NCBI RefSeq assembly: GCF_900110645.1 | Contig: NZ_FOFB01000009.1 | Location: forward strand, 132,517-196,516 | Source of the DNA: Neolewinella agarilytica | GTDB lineage: Bacteria > Bacteroidota > Bacteroidia > Chitinophagales > Saprospiraceae | Direction of reading: 5' to 3' | Length of the DNA: 64,000 nucleotides | Shown here: one piece after another, positions 34,547-43,456 of the stretch | Position numbering within the stretch: position 1 is the first letter of the stretch | Layout: every line of letters starts with the position of its first letter | Translations under genes and position numbers: made by a program | Notes under the pieces: generated by a model | Seen by the model: the letters and a program-made list of their open reading frames with translations, nothing else | Databases searched by the model: none | Told to the model about the DNA's origin: nothing

Positions 34547-35236
34547 ATGGATATCTTGATTAAAGCCCTGTTGATTACTCACGTAAGCGCTGGATTCACC
34601 AGCCTGGGGCTCTTTTTCATTCCTATGTTTGCCCGTAAGGGGAGCAAGCTACACAATACCGTTGGCCGCTGGTATACTTATGGTATGTGGGGGGTTGTCA
34701 TCACGGCAGTACTGTTATGTGTTCTCCGGTTTGCGCAGGGAGAACAAGTAGTGGCACTCTTTCTGGGCTTTCTGGCCTTGCTGACTAGCCGACCACTGTA
34801 TTTCGGAATAGCGATACTGAAGAATAAAGAGGAAATGTCTGACCGTATGTTACGCATCGACATCCTGCTATGCGGAGCTTTGACCGTTTTTTCGCCGGTA
34901 TTATTGGTTTTCGGCTTCGGGTTGTTCGGGTTGGAAGGGCACCCGCTATTGATTGTTTTTGGGGCTTTGGGAATGGTGATTACCCTTCCGGACTTAAGGA
35001 ATCGACTGCGGGGCCCGAGGCCGAAAGATTATAACTGGTTAGGAGACCACCTCAGCGCTATGCTTACTACAGCCATTGCTGCTTTTACGGCTTTCTTCGC
35101 TTTTGGCGGGCGAAAAATATTCGGAGATATTTCGGGGAACCTGGAAGTAGCGATCTGGATTGCCCCCACACTGATCGGTGTAGCAGCCATTCGATTTTAT
35201 AAGCGGCGGATAAGGTCAGGGCACAAGGTGACTTAG
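34547..35236 (+). CDS. Multi-pass membrane protein (DUF2306-like)
   Basis: 229 residues with seven probable helices. The start ITHVSAGFTSLGLFFIPMFARKGSKLHNTVGRWYTYGM has the conserved KG(s)xxHxxxGrxY pattern of DUF2306-type membrane proteins, whose histidines may bind a cofactor but whose role is unknown. The stop is directly followed by a copy of the interspersed repeat. Confidence 0.65.
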   Translation: MDILIKALLITHVSAGFTSLGLFFIPMFARKGSKLHNTVGRWYTYGMWGVVITAVLLCVLRFAQGEQVVALFLGFLALLTSRPLYFGIAILKNKEEMSDRMLRIDILLCGALTVFSPVLLVFGFGLFGLEGHPLLIVFGALGMVITLPDLRNRLRGPRPKDYNWLGDHLSAMLTTAIAAFTAFFAFGGRKIFGDISGNLEVAIWIAPTLIGVAAIRFYKRRIRSGHKVT

Positions 35237-35260
35237 CGGGCGACGGAGCGCAGGTGCAGG
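35237..35260 (-). repeat. Interspersed repeat, TTTGCACCTGCG family
   Basis: Minus strand CCTGCACCTGCGCTCCGTCGCC, immediately after the stop of the preceding gene and pointing its GC-rich end at it. AATCAAGAATC/AATCGCC units follow at 35356-35398 before pruA. Confidence 0.6.
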
Positions 35261-35516
35261 GTGATGGTACAGGGCAAACGCATCAAATCTAAAACTGTAA
35301 TCTAATAGTTGATTTTTGTTTCGATCGAACGCAGTGAGCTGTCACTTGCGGTAGCAAATCAAGAATCAAATATCGAGAATCGCCAATCGCCAATCAAAAA
35401 CGTAGCAAACGAAGTTTGATGCGTTTGCCCTGGGTGATGGTAGGAAAAGCAATGGCGGGCAAACCATAAGCCCTACATTCGTGTTCGCCAAAGCACAACC
35501 ATAACCACAACCAAAT

Positions 35517-37145
35517 ATGTCTAACGCCATCCACCACATTGCCGTTCCTGCCAACGAGCCCGTTATGAGCTATGCCCCGGGAAGCCCGGAACGCAAAGCT
35601 TTGAAAGAAGCGCTGCACGAAGCTAAATCAAAAGAAATTGAATTACCTGCCTTCATCAACGGTAAGCGGATACTGGAAGGCGAAAAGGTAAGCGCTCACC
35701 CGCCACATGAGCATAAGCACACCCTGGGGCATTTCTACCGGGGTACGAAAGAGCACGTCCACCAGGCCATCGACGCTGCCCTTGGCGCTAAAGAAAGCTG
35801 GGCCGCTACGCCCTGGCACGAACGCGCCGCCGTTTTCCTGCGGGCGGCTGACCTGCTGGCCGGCCCCTTCCGCGCCAAAATGAATGCTGCCACTATGCTG
35901 GCCCAAAGCAAGAATGCGTTTCAGGCAGAGATTGACGCCGTGGCTGAGCTCTGTGATTTCTTCCGCTTCAATGCTTACTTCCTGCAGGAGATCTACCGGG
36001 AGCAACCCCTGCACAGCCCCCGTGGCATATGGAACAAACTGGAGTATCGTCCGCTGGAAGGATTCGTATTGGCCATCACCCCTTTCAACTTTACCAGCAT
36101 TGCGGCTAACCTGCCCGCCGCGCCAGCTCTTTGTGGCAATACCGTTGTCTGGAAGCCGGCCGAGACCCAGATCTATTCCGCCGTCGTCATCATGGAGCTC
36201 TTTGAAGCAGCAGGCCTCCCGCCCGGTGTTATCAACCTGATCTATACCGACGGGCCGGTAGTGGGAGACATCGTCTTTAAGCACCGCGATTTTGCCGGCC
36301 TGCATTTTACCGGTAGCACGGGCGTGTTCCAGCAGCTCTGGAAAGAGATCGGTAACAATATTACTACCTACCGCAGCTACCCCCGCGTAGTGGGGGAGAC
36401 GGGTGGCAAAGACTTCATCGTTGCCTACAAAGACGCTGACCCGGTACAGGTCGCCGTGGCCTGCTTGCGGGGCGCTTTCGAATTCCAGGGGCAGAAGTGT
36501 TCGGCGGCGAGTCGGGCTTACATCTCGGCCAGTATCTGGCCGGCCGTTAAGGAACGGCTCCTGGCTGATATGAAAACCCTCAAGATGGGATCGGTAGAAG
36601 ACTTCGGTAACTTCATCAACGCTGTCATCGATGAGCGCTCTTTCGATAAGATCGCCAAGTACATCGACGGAGAAAAAGCCAATCCTAAGGCGGAGATCAT
36701 TGCCGGTGGCGGCTACGATAAGTCCGAAGGCTACTTCATCGAGCCTACGGTTATCGTGAGCACCGACCCCAAGTCGACGACTATGTGCGAAGAAATCTTC
36801 GGCCCCGTACTGACCCTCTACGTATACGACGACGCTGACTGGGAAAAGACGCTCGAGCTGGTGGACAATACCTCGCCCTACGCCCTGACCGGTGCTGTAT
36901 TCGCAACGGACCGCAACGTCATTGACCAGGCCACGAAGGCGCTGGCGAATGCCGCCGGAAACTTCTACGTCAACGATAAACCCACCGGCGCAGTCGTAGG
37001 GCAGCAGCCCTTCGGCGGAGCCCGGGGCTCCGGTACTAACGATAAGGCAGGCTCAGCCCTCAACCTCACCCGCTGGATCTCCCCCCGACTGATCAAGGAG
37101 AACTTCAACCCGCCGGTGGATTATCGCTACCCGTTTTTAGGCTAA
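35517..37145 (+). CDS. pruA: L-glutamate gamma-semialdehyde dehydrogenase
   Basis: 542 residues, the length of the stand-alone P5C dehydrogenase of Bacteroidota and eukaryotes. It oxidises glutamate semialdehyde from proline breakdown to glutamate with NAD+. Visible features: PFNFTSIAANLPAAPALCGNT, GSTGVFQQLW, the catalytic Glu region GETGGKDFI, catalytic Cys in FQGQKCSAASRAY (~322) and the C-terminal GTNDKAGSALNLTRW. No proline dehydrogenase gene is in the window. The repeats of the neighbouring transposase begin directly after its stop. Confidence 0.93.
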   Translation: MSNAIHHIAVPANEPVMSYAPGSPERKALKEALHEAKSKEIELPAFINGKRILEGEKVSAHPPHEHKHTLGHFYRGTKEHVHQAIDAALGAKESWAATPWHERAAVFLRAADLLAGPFRAKMNAATMLAQSKNAFQAEIDAVAELCDFFRFNAYFLQEIYREQPLHSPRGIWNKLEYRPLEGFVLAITPFNFTSIAANLPAAPALCGNTVVWKPAETQIYSAVVIMELFEAAGLPPGVINLIYTDGPVVGDIVFKHRDFAGLHFTGSTGVFQQLWKEIGNNITTYRSYPRVVGETGGKDFIVAYKDADPVQVAVACLRGAFEFQGQKCSAASRAYISASIWPAVKERLLADMKTLKMGSVEDFGNFINAVIDERSFDKIAKYIDGEKANPKAEIIAGGGYDKSEGYFIEPTVIVSTDPKSTTMCEEIFGPVLTLYVYDDADWEKTLELVDNTSPYALTGAVFATDRNVIDQATKALANAAGNFYVNDKPTGAVVGQQPFGGARGSGTNDKAGSALNLTRWISPRLIKENFNPPVDYRYPFLG

Positions 37146-37146
37146 T

Positions 37147-37512
37147 GGCGTAAGCTGCTTCCAGCAGCGGCCGGCCGAAGCGGCTTCCAGCCGCGCTATA
37201 GTTTGTTTTGTATCGCGTGCAGAGCACGCTTTAGCCGGTCGCCCGCGGAGCGTTGCGTACGCCGGGTGTGGCGTAAGCTGCTTCCAGCAGCGGCCGGCCG
37301 AAGCGGCTTCCAGCCGCGCTATGGCTTGTTTTGTATCGCGTGCGGAGCACGCTTTGGCCGGCCGCCCGCGGAGCGTTGCGTACGCCGGGGTGTGGCGTAA
37401 GCTGCTTCCAGCAGCGACCGGCCGAAGCGGCTTCCAGCCGCGCTATAGTTTGTTTTATATCGGGTGCGGAGCACGCTTTGGCCGGCCGCACGCGGAGCGT
37501 TGCGTACGCCGG
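37147..37512 (+). repeat. REP array: three tandem ~123-bp units
   Basis: Units start at 37147, 37270 and 37394. Each has three small hairpins: GCTGC-TTCCA-GCAGC, GCGGC-TTCCA-GCCGC (same loop) and GCGTGC-GGA-GCACGC, and ends CGTACGCCGGG. The units differ at a few bases only. Confidence 0.92.
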
Positions 37513-38165
37513 AGGGGGGTAATGTACTCCTGCTCCAGCCGAGGATCCCACCAGGTGCCCGAAAAATTAAGGATGTCATCCGTAATACCGGCTTTTTTCG
37601 GGTTGTTGAGGATGTAGTTGAGCACAAGGCCAAACTTGCCATGGCGAACATCCTTATCAAATGGGTCTTCCGCCCAGACTCTACGGCCTTTAGCATCGTG
37701 GAGTTCATTGATTTTCCGGCCGGTAAAACGCTTGTGTCTCTCCATCAGCATCTCAAGGTCGATACAGGCGTTTACATCATTCGCTCTGAGCAAGACATGT
37801 ACGTGGTTTGACATGACGCAAATGGCATAGATGCTAAGATCGTACTGCCGGCCAATATGTAGCCAGGAGTCAATAACAATTTTCTTAGCGCGGGGATCGG
37901 CCAAAAAAAATGGCCCGTCGGTCATGCCATCGAGCAAACGCTCATAACTTAAGTAGTAGGCCATGTTTACTTGTCTCATTTCAGCCCGATAGGCCTGATG
38001 TCGTAGGGAGGTCGGCTGTCGGTCGCGCTGGTGGTAACGAGCCTTTACTTCGTTGCTGGCGTGTTCAAATTGCTCCCCTAACTCTGCGAGTGCGAGAGAG
38101 TTGATGCTGTCGAAAAGGCGGTAGGTTATGTGAACAAGTTGGTGAGTAATGGGACGTGTGTTCAT
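37455..38165 (-). CDS. REP-associated tyrosine transposase (RAYT, Y1/HUH family)
   Basis: 236 residues. The HUH metal site is VMSNHVHVLL (~117-126) and the nucleophile Tyr ~184 in LNYILNNPKKAG; both are characteristic of IS200/REP-associated Y1 transposases that nick single-stranded hairpins. It lies between REP units on both sides (37147-37512 and 38258-38441). The last ~19 residues (RTQRSACGRPKRAPHPI) are encoded by the third REP unit, so the gene's natural end has been overwritten or fused. About 90 nt of AT-rich DNA separate its start from the right-hand repeats. Confidence 0.9.
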   Translation of the reverse strand: MNTRPITHQLVHITYRLFDSINSLALAELGEQFEHASNEVKARYHQRDRQPTSLRHQAYRAEMRQVNMAYYLSYERLLDGMTDGPFFLADPRAKKIVIDSWLHIGRQYDLSIYAICVMSNHVHVLLRANDVNACIDLEMLMERHKRFTGRKINELHDAKGRRVWAEDPFDKDVRHGKFGLVLNYILNNPKKAGITDDILNFSGTWWDPRLEQEYITPLRRTQRSACGRPKRAPHPI

Positions 38166-38257
38166 GTTTGTGTGTTAATGAGGGGAATGTTGATGCAATA
38201 AAGTTAATTTACTTTTAATTAAAAAAAACAAATTGTTTTTTATTGTGCTGTAGCTTT

Positions 38258-38441
38258 TTTGTATCGCGTGCGGAGCACGCTTTGGCCGGTCGCCCGCGGA
38301 GCGTTGCGTACGCCGGGGGTGGCGTAAGCTGCTTCCAGCAGCGACCGGCCGAAGCGGCTTCCAGCCGCGCTATGGCTTGTTTTGTATCGCGTGCGGAGCA
38401 CGCTTTGGCCGGTCGCCCGCGGAGCGTTGCGTACGCCGGGG
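38258..38441 (+). repeat. REP array on the other side of the transposase
   Basis: A partial unit (38258-38320, starting at TTGTATCGCGTGCGGAGCAC) and a full unit (38321-38441), same orientation and sequence as the units at 37147-37512. The gap to 38582 also holds a diverged interspersed repeat. Confidence 0.92.
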
Positions 38442-38550
38442 GGATTCGCGGATTATTTCCGATCTTACCGGAAATGGCAGGGTATGGAAAATCGCTTTGA
38501 AGAGAAAACTAAAGCGGACATTTAGCCTTGTTTTTTACCCTCCACTGCAT

Positions 38551-38565
38551 CCTGCGGCCGCGCCC
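38551..38565 (+). repeat. Interspersed repeat, diverged copy
   Basis: CCTGCGGCCGCGCCC preceded by TGCAT; the GCGCC end is 18 nt before the glycosidase start. Confidence 0.5.
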
Positions 38566-38582
38566 TTCTTAAGAATTATGAC

Positions 38583-39893
38583 ATGAGAATTTTACTTTGG
38601 CTATTCCTTTGTGCCATTAGCCTGCTGGATTTGATGGGCCAGGCCAGCGTGGTGCAGGTCTTGGAAAACGAAGAGGGTAGCCAACTTATCGTCGATGGAA
38701 AGCCCTTCATGATTAATGGTATGAACTGGGATTACTTCCCCAGAGGCACCAACTATGAGTACATCATCTGGCAACAACCAGAGGAGCTCATCCGTGCAGC
38801 ATTGGATAGAGAAATGCGTCTGTTGAAAAAGATGAAGGTCAATGTTGTCCGTCAATACACCGGTGTGCCGGCTAAGTGGATTAGCTACATTTATGAAAAG
38901 CACGGCATTTTTACGATGCTGAATCATCCCTTTGGGCGCTATGGTTTGTCACTTGATGGAGAGTGGGTGGCTAACACCGAATACGCTGACCCCCGGGTCC
39001 ACAAAGTCCTGTTGGCGGAAGTTGAACAATTGGCCCGGGATTATGGGGATACGCCCGGTTTACTGATGTATCTGTTGGGCAATGAAAACAATTATGGTCT
39101 TTCCTGGGAAGGTGCGGAAACGGAGGCGATTCCGGTGGGGGATGAGCTACCCGCCGTTCGTGCCCGGGCAATGTATAAGCTTTTCAACGAGGCAGCTGCA
39201 GCGATGAAGGCGTTGGACACCTCCCATCCCATTGCCATTTGTAACGGGGATTTGCTTTATCTCGACATGATTGCGGAAGAATGCCCGGCCTTTGATATTT
39301 ACGGTACGAATATGTACCGGGGGAAATCTTTCGGCGACGCTTTTGAGCGGGTAAAGAAAGAATACGGTAAGCCCATTCTGTTTACCGAATTTGGTGCTGA
39401 CGCTTACAATGCTAAGAGTCAGGCGGAAGACCAGGAACCTCAGGCTTTTTACATGGTGGAGAACTGGAAAGAGATCTACGCCAACGCCGCCGGCCTGGGG
39501 CTGGCAGAAAATGCTTTGGGTGGCTTCACCTTTCAGTTCAGTGACGGCTGGTGGAAATTCGGGCAGACCTATAACCTTGATGTACACGATAACAATGCCT
39601 CCTGGCCCAACGGAGGTTACGAGCACGATTTCATTAAAGGCCGCAATAATATGAATGAAGAGTGGTTCGGGATTACCGCCAAGGGCTACACAAATAGTAA
39701 GGGATTGTATAAACTTTATCCCCGGGCAGCTTATTACGCTTTGAAGAAAGTGCATCGCTTTGAGCCGTTCGCCTCCGGGGCTACGCCAGCTGCCGTAGGG
39801 GCTCACTTTGCCAGCATTCAGCTGGGGAAGGCTGCGGCTAAGGGACGAAAATCGGCTAGAAAGTATCACCGGGCCGAGAAGAAACTACACTAA
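38583..39893 (+). CDS. Secreted clan A (TIM-barrel) glycoside hydrolase
   Basis: 436 residues with signal peptide (MRILLWLFLCAISLLDLMG). The beta/alpha barrel shows FMINGMNWDYFPRG, LLKKMKVNVVRQYTGVP, the acid/base Glu ~167 in LLGNENNYGL and the nucleophile Glu ~268 in ILFTEFGADAY, as in the GH2/GH5 superfamily. No GH2 beta-sandwich domains precede the barrel, so the family number is left open. It opens a locus with a phosphorylase-like enzyme, a GH17-like lipoprotein and a sugar symporter; a role in trimming beta-glucan is inferred from that context. Confidence 0.78.
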   Translation: MRILLWLFLCAISLLDLMGQASVVQVLENEEGSQLIVDGKPFMINGMNWDYFPRGTNYEYIIWQQPEELIRAALDREMRLLKKMKVNVVRQYTGVPAKWISYIYEKHGIFTMLNHPFGRYGLSLDGEWVANTEYADPRVHKVLLAEVEQLARDYGDTPGLLMYLLGNENNYGLSWEGAETEAIPVGDELPAVRARAMYKLFNEAAAAMKALDTSHPIAICNGDLLYLDMIAEECPAFDIYGTNMYRGKSFGDAFERVKKEYGKPILFTEFGADAYNAKSQAEDQEPQAFYMVENWKEIYANAAGLGLAENALGGFTFQFSDGWWKFGQTYNLDVHDNNASWPNGGYEHDFIKGRNNMNEEWFGITAKGYTNSKGLYKLYPRAAYYALKKVHRFEPFASGATPAAVGAHFASIQLGKAAAKGRKSARKYHRAEKKLH

Positions 39894-40025
39894 CCAGCGC
39901 TCAGGCAGTGGTTAGACTTTCCAGTTTTAGCATAAATTGATCGGGCAAGAAGGAGCAGTCCGCACACTGACGGGCTACATTCGCCGATCGCACGTATTAA
40001 TAACCTTTTGGGCATAAGCACTTTT

Positions 40026-43000
40026 ATGAAAGATTTAGAGCAGGTAACCCTTCATGGGGAGCAGTATTACAAAATCAAGGACAGTGATTCGATGCGTCCT
40101 TTCTTCATGAGTATCGTTAGCGATGCTAACCACTGGATGTTCATCTCCAGTAACGGTGGGCTGACGGCCGGGCGTAAGAACTCTGAGTTTGCCCTTTTCC
40201 CCTATTACACGGATGATAAGATCACTGAATCCGTCGAGACAACGGGGAGCAAGTCCATCTTCCGGCTCGAAAAAGAAGGGAAGACAGTGGTTTGGGAACC
40301 TTTCTCCGTCCGGAATGAGGGCCGCTTTACCGTTAGCCGAAACCTCTACAAAAGCATTTACGGCAATCAGGTCGTTTTTGAAGAGACGAATGAGGATCTG
40401 GGCCTGAGCTTCCGCTATCGCTGGAGTTCCAGCGCAGCTTATGGCTTTGTGAGGACGTCAACGCTGACGAACAACAGCGAGGAAGCCATCACCGTTGCAC
40501 TGGTTGATGGCCTGCAGAATATTCTTCCCTACGGCGTGGGCAGTGACCTGCAACGACAATCCAGTAATCTGGCAGACGCCTATAAGCGCAGCGAGCTGCA
40601 TGCCGCCAGCGGGCTTGGCATCTTCGCCCTGAGTGCCATCATCGTAGATAAAGCCGAACCCAGTGAAGCGCTGAAGGCGAATACGGTTTGGTCAGTGGGC
40701 TTAGACGGGCCGACGCATTTACTTTCCGCGCTGCAGCTGGAGTCTTTCCGTCAGGGAGATGCGCTACGGCAGGAAACGGATGTGAAGGGAGAAAAGGGAG
40801 CTTACTTGCTGAATAAGGAAGTTACCCTTGGCCCGAAAGCGGCCCAAAGCTGGATCATCGTTGCGGACGTAAACCAGAGCCGCGTTGCGGTTGAGAAACG
40901 AATTCAGGAGTTGGGGGCCGCTGAAGAGCTGGCGGCAAGAGTAGCGCAGGATATTGCTCAGGGAACGGAGGAGCTCATCGCGCTCACCGCTGCATCAGAC
41001 GGACTTCAACTTACGGCGGATGAGCGGGGAGATACCCGCCACTTCTCCAACGTGATGTTCAACATCATGCGGGGAGGCATTTTCGATAACAACTATCAAA
41101 TAGAAAAGTGGGATTTCGAAAAGTACCTGTCGAAAGGTAATAAAGCGGTCAGCCAACAGCAGCAGGCCTTCATTGCTGCCTTGCCGGAGGTTTTCTCGCT
41201 GCTGGAGCTACGGTCACGGCTAAAGGAGGTGGATGACCCGGCCCTGCAAAGACTGGCGATCGAATACCTTCCGCTCAAGTTCAGTCGCCGGCATGGCGAC
41301 CCCAGCCGCCCGTGGAATAAGTTCTCCATCAACACCCACAACGAAGAAGACGGCTCTAAAATCCTGGATTACCAGGGGAACTGGCGCGACATCTTCCAGA
41401 ACTGGGAAGCGCTCGCTCATAGCTACCCGGAGTTTATGGAGGGGATGATCTTCAAGTTCCTGAACGCAAGTACCTTCGATGGATACAACCCCTACCGGGT
41501 CGTGAAAGATGGCTTTGACTGGGAAACCATCGAGAAGGATGATCCTTGGTCTTACATCGGCTATTGGGGCGATCATCAGATCATCTACCTGCTCAAGTTT
41601 CTGGAGTTCACCGAAAAGCACCAACCCGGTGCACTGGCAAGCTACTTTGCCAAGGACCTCTTTGTCTACGCTAACGTGCCTTACCGGATCAAGTCTTACC
41701 AGGACATTCTGAAGAACCCGAAAGATACCGTTGACTTTGACCACAAACTGGATACCGCCATTCGCGAAAGCCGTAAGGAAATGGGCACGGATGGTGCCTT
41801 GCTGACTGATCAGTCCGGAGAAATTTACCGGGTGAACTTCATCGAAAAAATCCTCGCTACGCTGCTGGCGAAGACCTCCAACTTCATCCCAGAAGGCGGT
41901 ATCTGGATGAACACCCAGCGCCCGGAATGGAACGATGCAAACAACGCCCTGGTGGGCAACGGCGTGTCTATGGTGACCCTTTACTATATGCGCCGGTTCC
42001 TGACCTTCTTTGACGGTATACTGTCCGGACGGTCAGAAGACAGCTTTGAATTATCCATTGAAGTAACAGACTTCTACGAGCAAACGCTTGGGGTACTGGA
42101 GAAATTCGCGCCGCTGCTGAAGCAAGCAATCAACGACCAGGATCGTAAAGCGGTGCTGGACGGACTTGGAGAAGCGGCTTCCCACTTCCGCAACACGATC
42201 TACGGCAAAGCCTTCAGCGGTGCGAAGCGCAGCGTTGGAGCGGAGAGCCTGCAGCAATTTATCCGGCTAAGCCTGTCCTTCTTTGATCATACCATTGAGG
42301 CCAATCACCGTACGGATGATCTCTACCACGCCTACAACCTGATGACGGTGAAAGGAGGTGGCGTGTCCATATCCTACCTGGATGAGATGCTGGAAGGGCA
42401 GGTTGCAGTACTTAGCTCTGGCTATCTGAATGCTGCACAGTCACTGGCGGTGCTGGACGGCATGAAGGGAAGTGCTCTTTTCCGGCCCGATCAGTACAGC
42501 TACCTGCTCTACCCGGCCAAGGAGCTTCCGGGCTTCCTGCAAAAGAACAACGTACCGGCGGCGGCGGTGAAGCAATCGGCCTTACTGTCAGCCATGGTGG
42601 CTGACGGAGACGGTGGAATCATCCAGCAGGACGTCAACGGCGGGTATCATTTCAACGGTAATTTTAAGAACGCCGGCGATCTGGCCAATGCTCTTTCTGC
42701 GCTGGCGGGGACGAAGTACGCCGATCAGGCGGCTGCCGAACAAGAACAGCTGGCGGCGGTATTCGAGGAAGTCTTTAACCATAAGGCCTTTACCGGCCGT
42801 TCGGGTACTTTCTTTGGCTACGAAGGGCTGGGGTCGATCTACTGGCACATGGTTTCCAAACTCCGCTACGCCGTGGTAGAGTGTTGCCGCAAGGCCGTGC
42901 GGGAAGCGGAAAGTGCGGAGACCATTGGTCGCTTGCTGGAGCATTACTACGAGATTGCGGCGGGTATTGGCGTGCATAAGTCGCCGGAGTTGTACGGCGC

Positions 43001-43442
43001 TTTCCCGACGGATCCCTATTCCCACACGCCGGGCGGTAAGGGAGCTCAACAGCCGGGCATGACCGGGCAGGTGAAAGAAGACCTGCTGAGTCGCTTTGGC
43101 GAGTTGGGGGTAACGATAAAAGAGGGGCAACTCTCTTTTATGCCCACTTTACTACGCAAAGAAGAGTTCCTTACCCGGGCGGAAACTTTCCGGTACATCG
43201 ACCTTGCGGGGGAAAAGCGGGAGATCGCCCTTCCGGCTGGCTCGTTGGCCTTTACCTGGTGCCAGATTCCGGTAATTTATGCCATCGGAGATGCCCCGAC
43301 CCTCCGGCTACAGCTGGCTGATGGCCGGGAGCAGGAACAGCAGGGGGTAAAGCTGACGACAGCCCTGAGTGAGGAGGTCTTTGGACGAAGTGGGAAAATC
43401 ACAAGTATATTCGTGACGCAGCCAGCCGGGGTACTCCGGTAA
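40026..43442 (+). CDS. GH149/GH94-like beta-glucan phosphorylase
   Basis: 1138 residues from MKDLEQVTLHGEQY (a TTG at 40008 is in frame); no signal peptide, so cytoplasmic. The N-terminal ~320 residues are beta-rich (HWMFISSNGGLTAGRKNSEF), followed by an alpha/alpha barrel containing PEWNDANNALVGNGVSMVTL near 633, which matches the WNDA(L/N)N motif bearing the catalytic Asp of GH94-clan phosphorylases. The length of ~1140 fits GH149, the beta-1,3-oligoglucan phosphorylases, much better than GH94 (~800). Such enzymes release glucose 1-phosphate from beta-1,3-glucans. A GH17-like lipoprotein and sugar symporter directly downstream agree. Not certain without a family search; a hydrolase of the same fold is the alternative. 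Confidence 0.65.
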   Translation: MKDLEQVTLHGEQYYKIKDSDSMRPFFMSIVSDANHWMFISSNGGLTAGRKNSEFALFPYYTDDKITESVETTGSKSIFRLEKEGKTVVWEPFSVRNEGRFTVSRNLYKSIYGNQVVFEETNEDLGLSFRYRWSSSAAYGFVRTSTLTNNSEEAITVALVDGLQNILPYGVGSDLQRQSSNLADAYKRSELHAASGLGIFALSAIIVDKAEPSEALKANTVWSVGLDGPTHLLSALQLESFRQGDALRQETDVKGEKGAYLLNKEVTLGPKAAQSWIIVADVNQSRVAVEKRIQELGAAEELAARVAQDIAQGTEELIALTAASDGLQLTADERGDTRHFSNVMFNIMRGGIFDNNYQIEKWDFEKYLSKGNKAVSQQQQAFIAALPEVFSLLELRSRLKEVDDPALQRLAIEYLPLKFSRRHGDPSRPWNKFSINTHNEEDGSKILDYQGNWRDIFQNWEALAHSYPEFMEGMIFKFLNASTFDGYNPYRVVKDGFDWETIEKDDPWSYIGYWGDHQIIYLLKFLEFTEKHQPGALASYFAKDLFVYANVPYRIKSYQDILKNPKDTVDFDHKLDTAIRESRKEMGTDGALLTDQSGEIYRVNFIEKILATLLAKTSNFIPEGGIWMNTQRPEWNDANNALVGNGVSMVTLYYMRRFLTFFDGILSGRSEDSFELSIEVTDFYEQTLGVLEKFAPLLKQAINDQDRKAVLDGLGEAASHFRNTIYGKAFSGAKRSVGAESLQQFIRLSLSFFDHTIEANHRTDDLYHAYNLMTVKGGGVSISYLDEMLEGQVAVLSSGYLNAAQSLAVLDGMKGSALFRPDQYSYLLYPAKELPGFLQKNNVPAAAVKQSALLSAMVADGDGGIIQQDVNGGYHFNGNFKNAGDLANALSALAGTKYADQAAAEQEQLAAVFEEVFNHKAFTGRSGTFFGYEGLGSIYWHMVSKLRYAVVECCRKAVREAESAETIGRLLEHYYEIAAGIGVHKSPELYGAFPTDPYSHTPGGKGAQQPGMTGQVKEDLLSRFGELGVTIKEGQLSFMPTLLRKEEFLTRAETFRYIDLAGEKREIALPAGSLAFTWCQIPVIYAIGDAPTLRLQLADGREQEQQGVKLTTALSEEVFGRSGKITSIFVTQPAGVLR

Positions 43443-43456
43443 AACTCGTCGAAACC

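Noticed and set aside
37203-37617. Several small ORFs with SRAEHALAGRPRSVAYAG-type sequence
   Set aside because: They are translations of the REP units, repeated in step with them.
37147-38441. Possible CRISPR array (regularly spaced repeats)
   Set aside because: The units are ~123 bp and directly joined, with no unique spacers, and they flank a Y1 transposase rather than cas genes.
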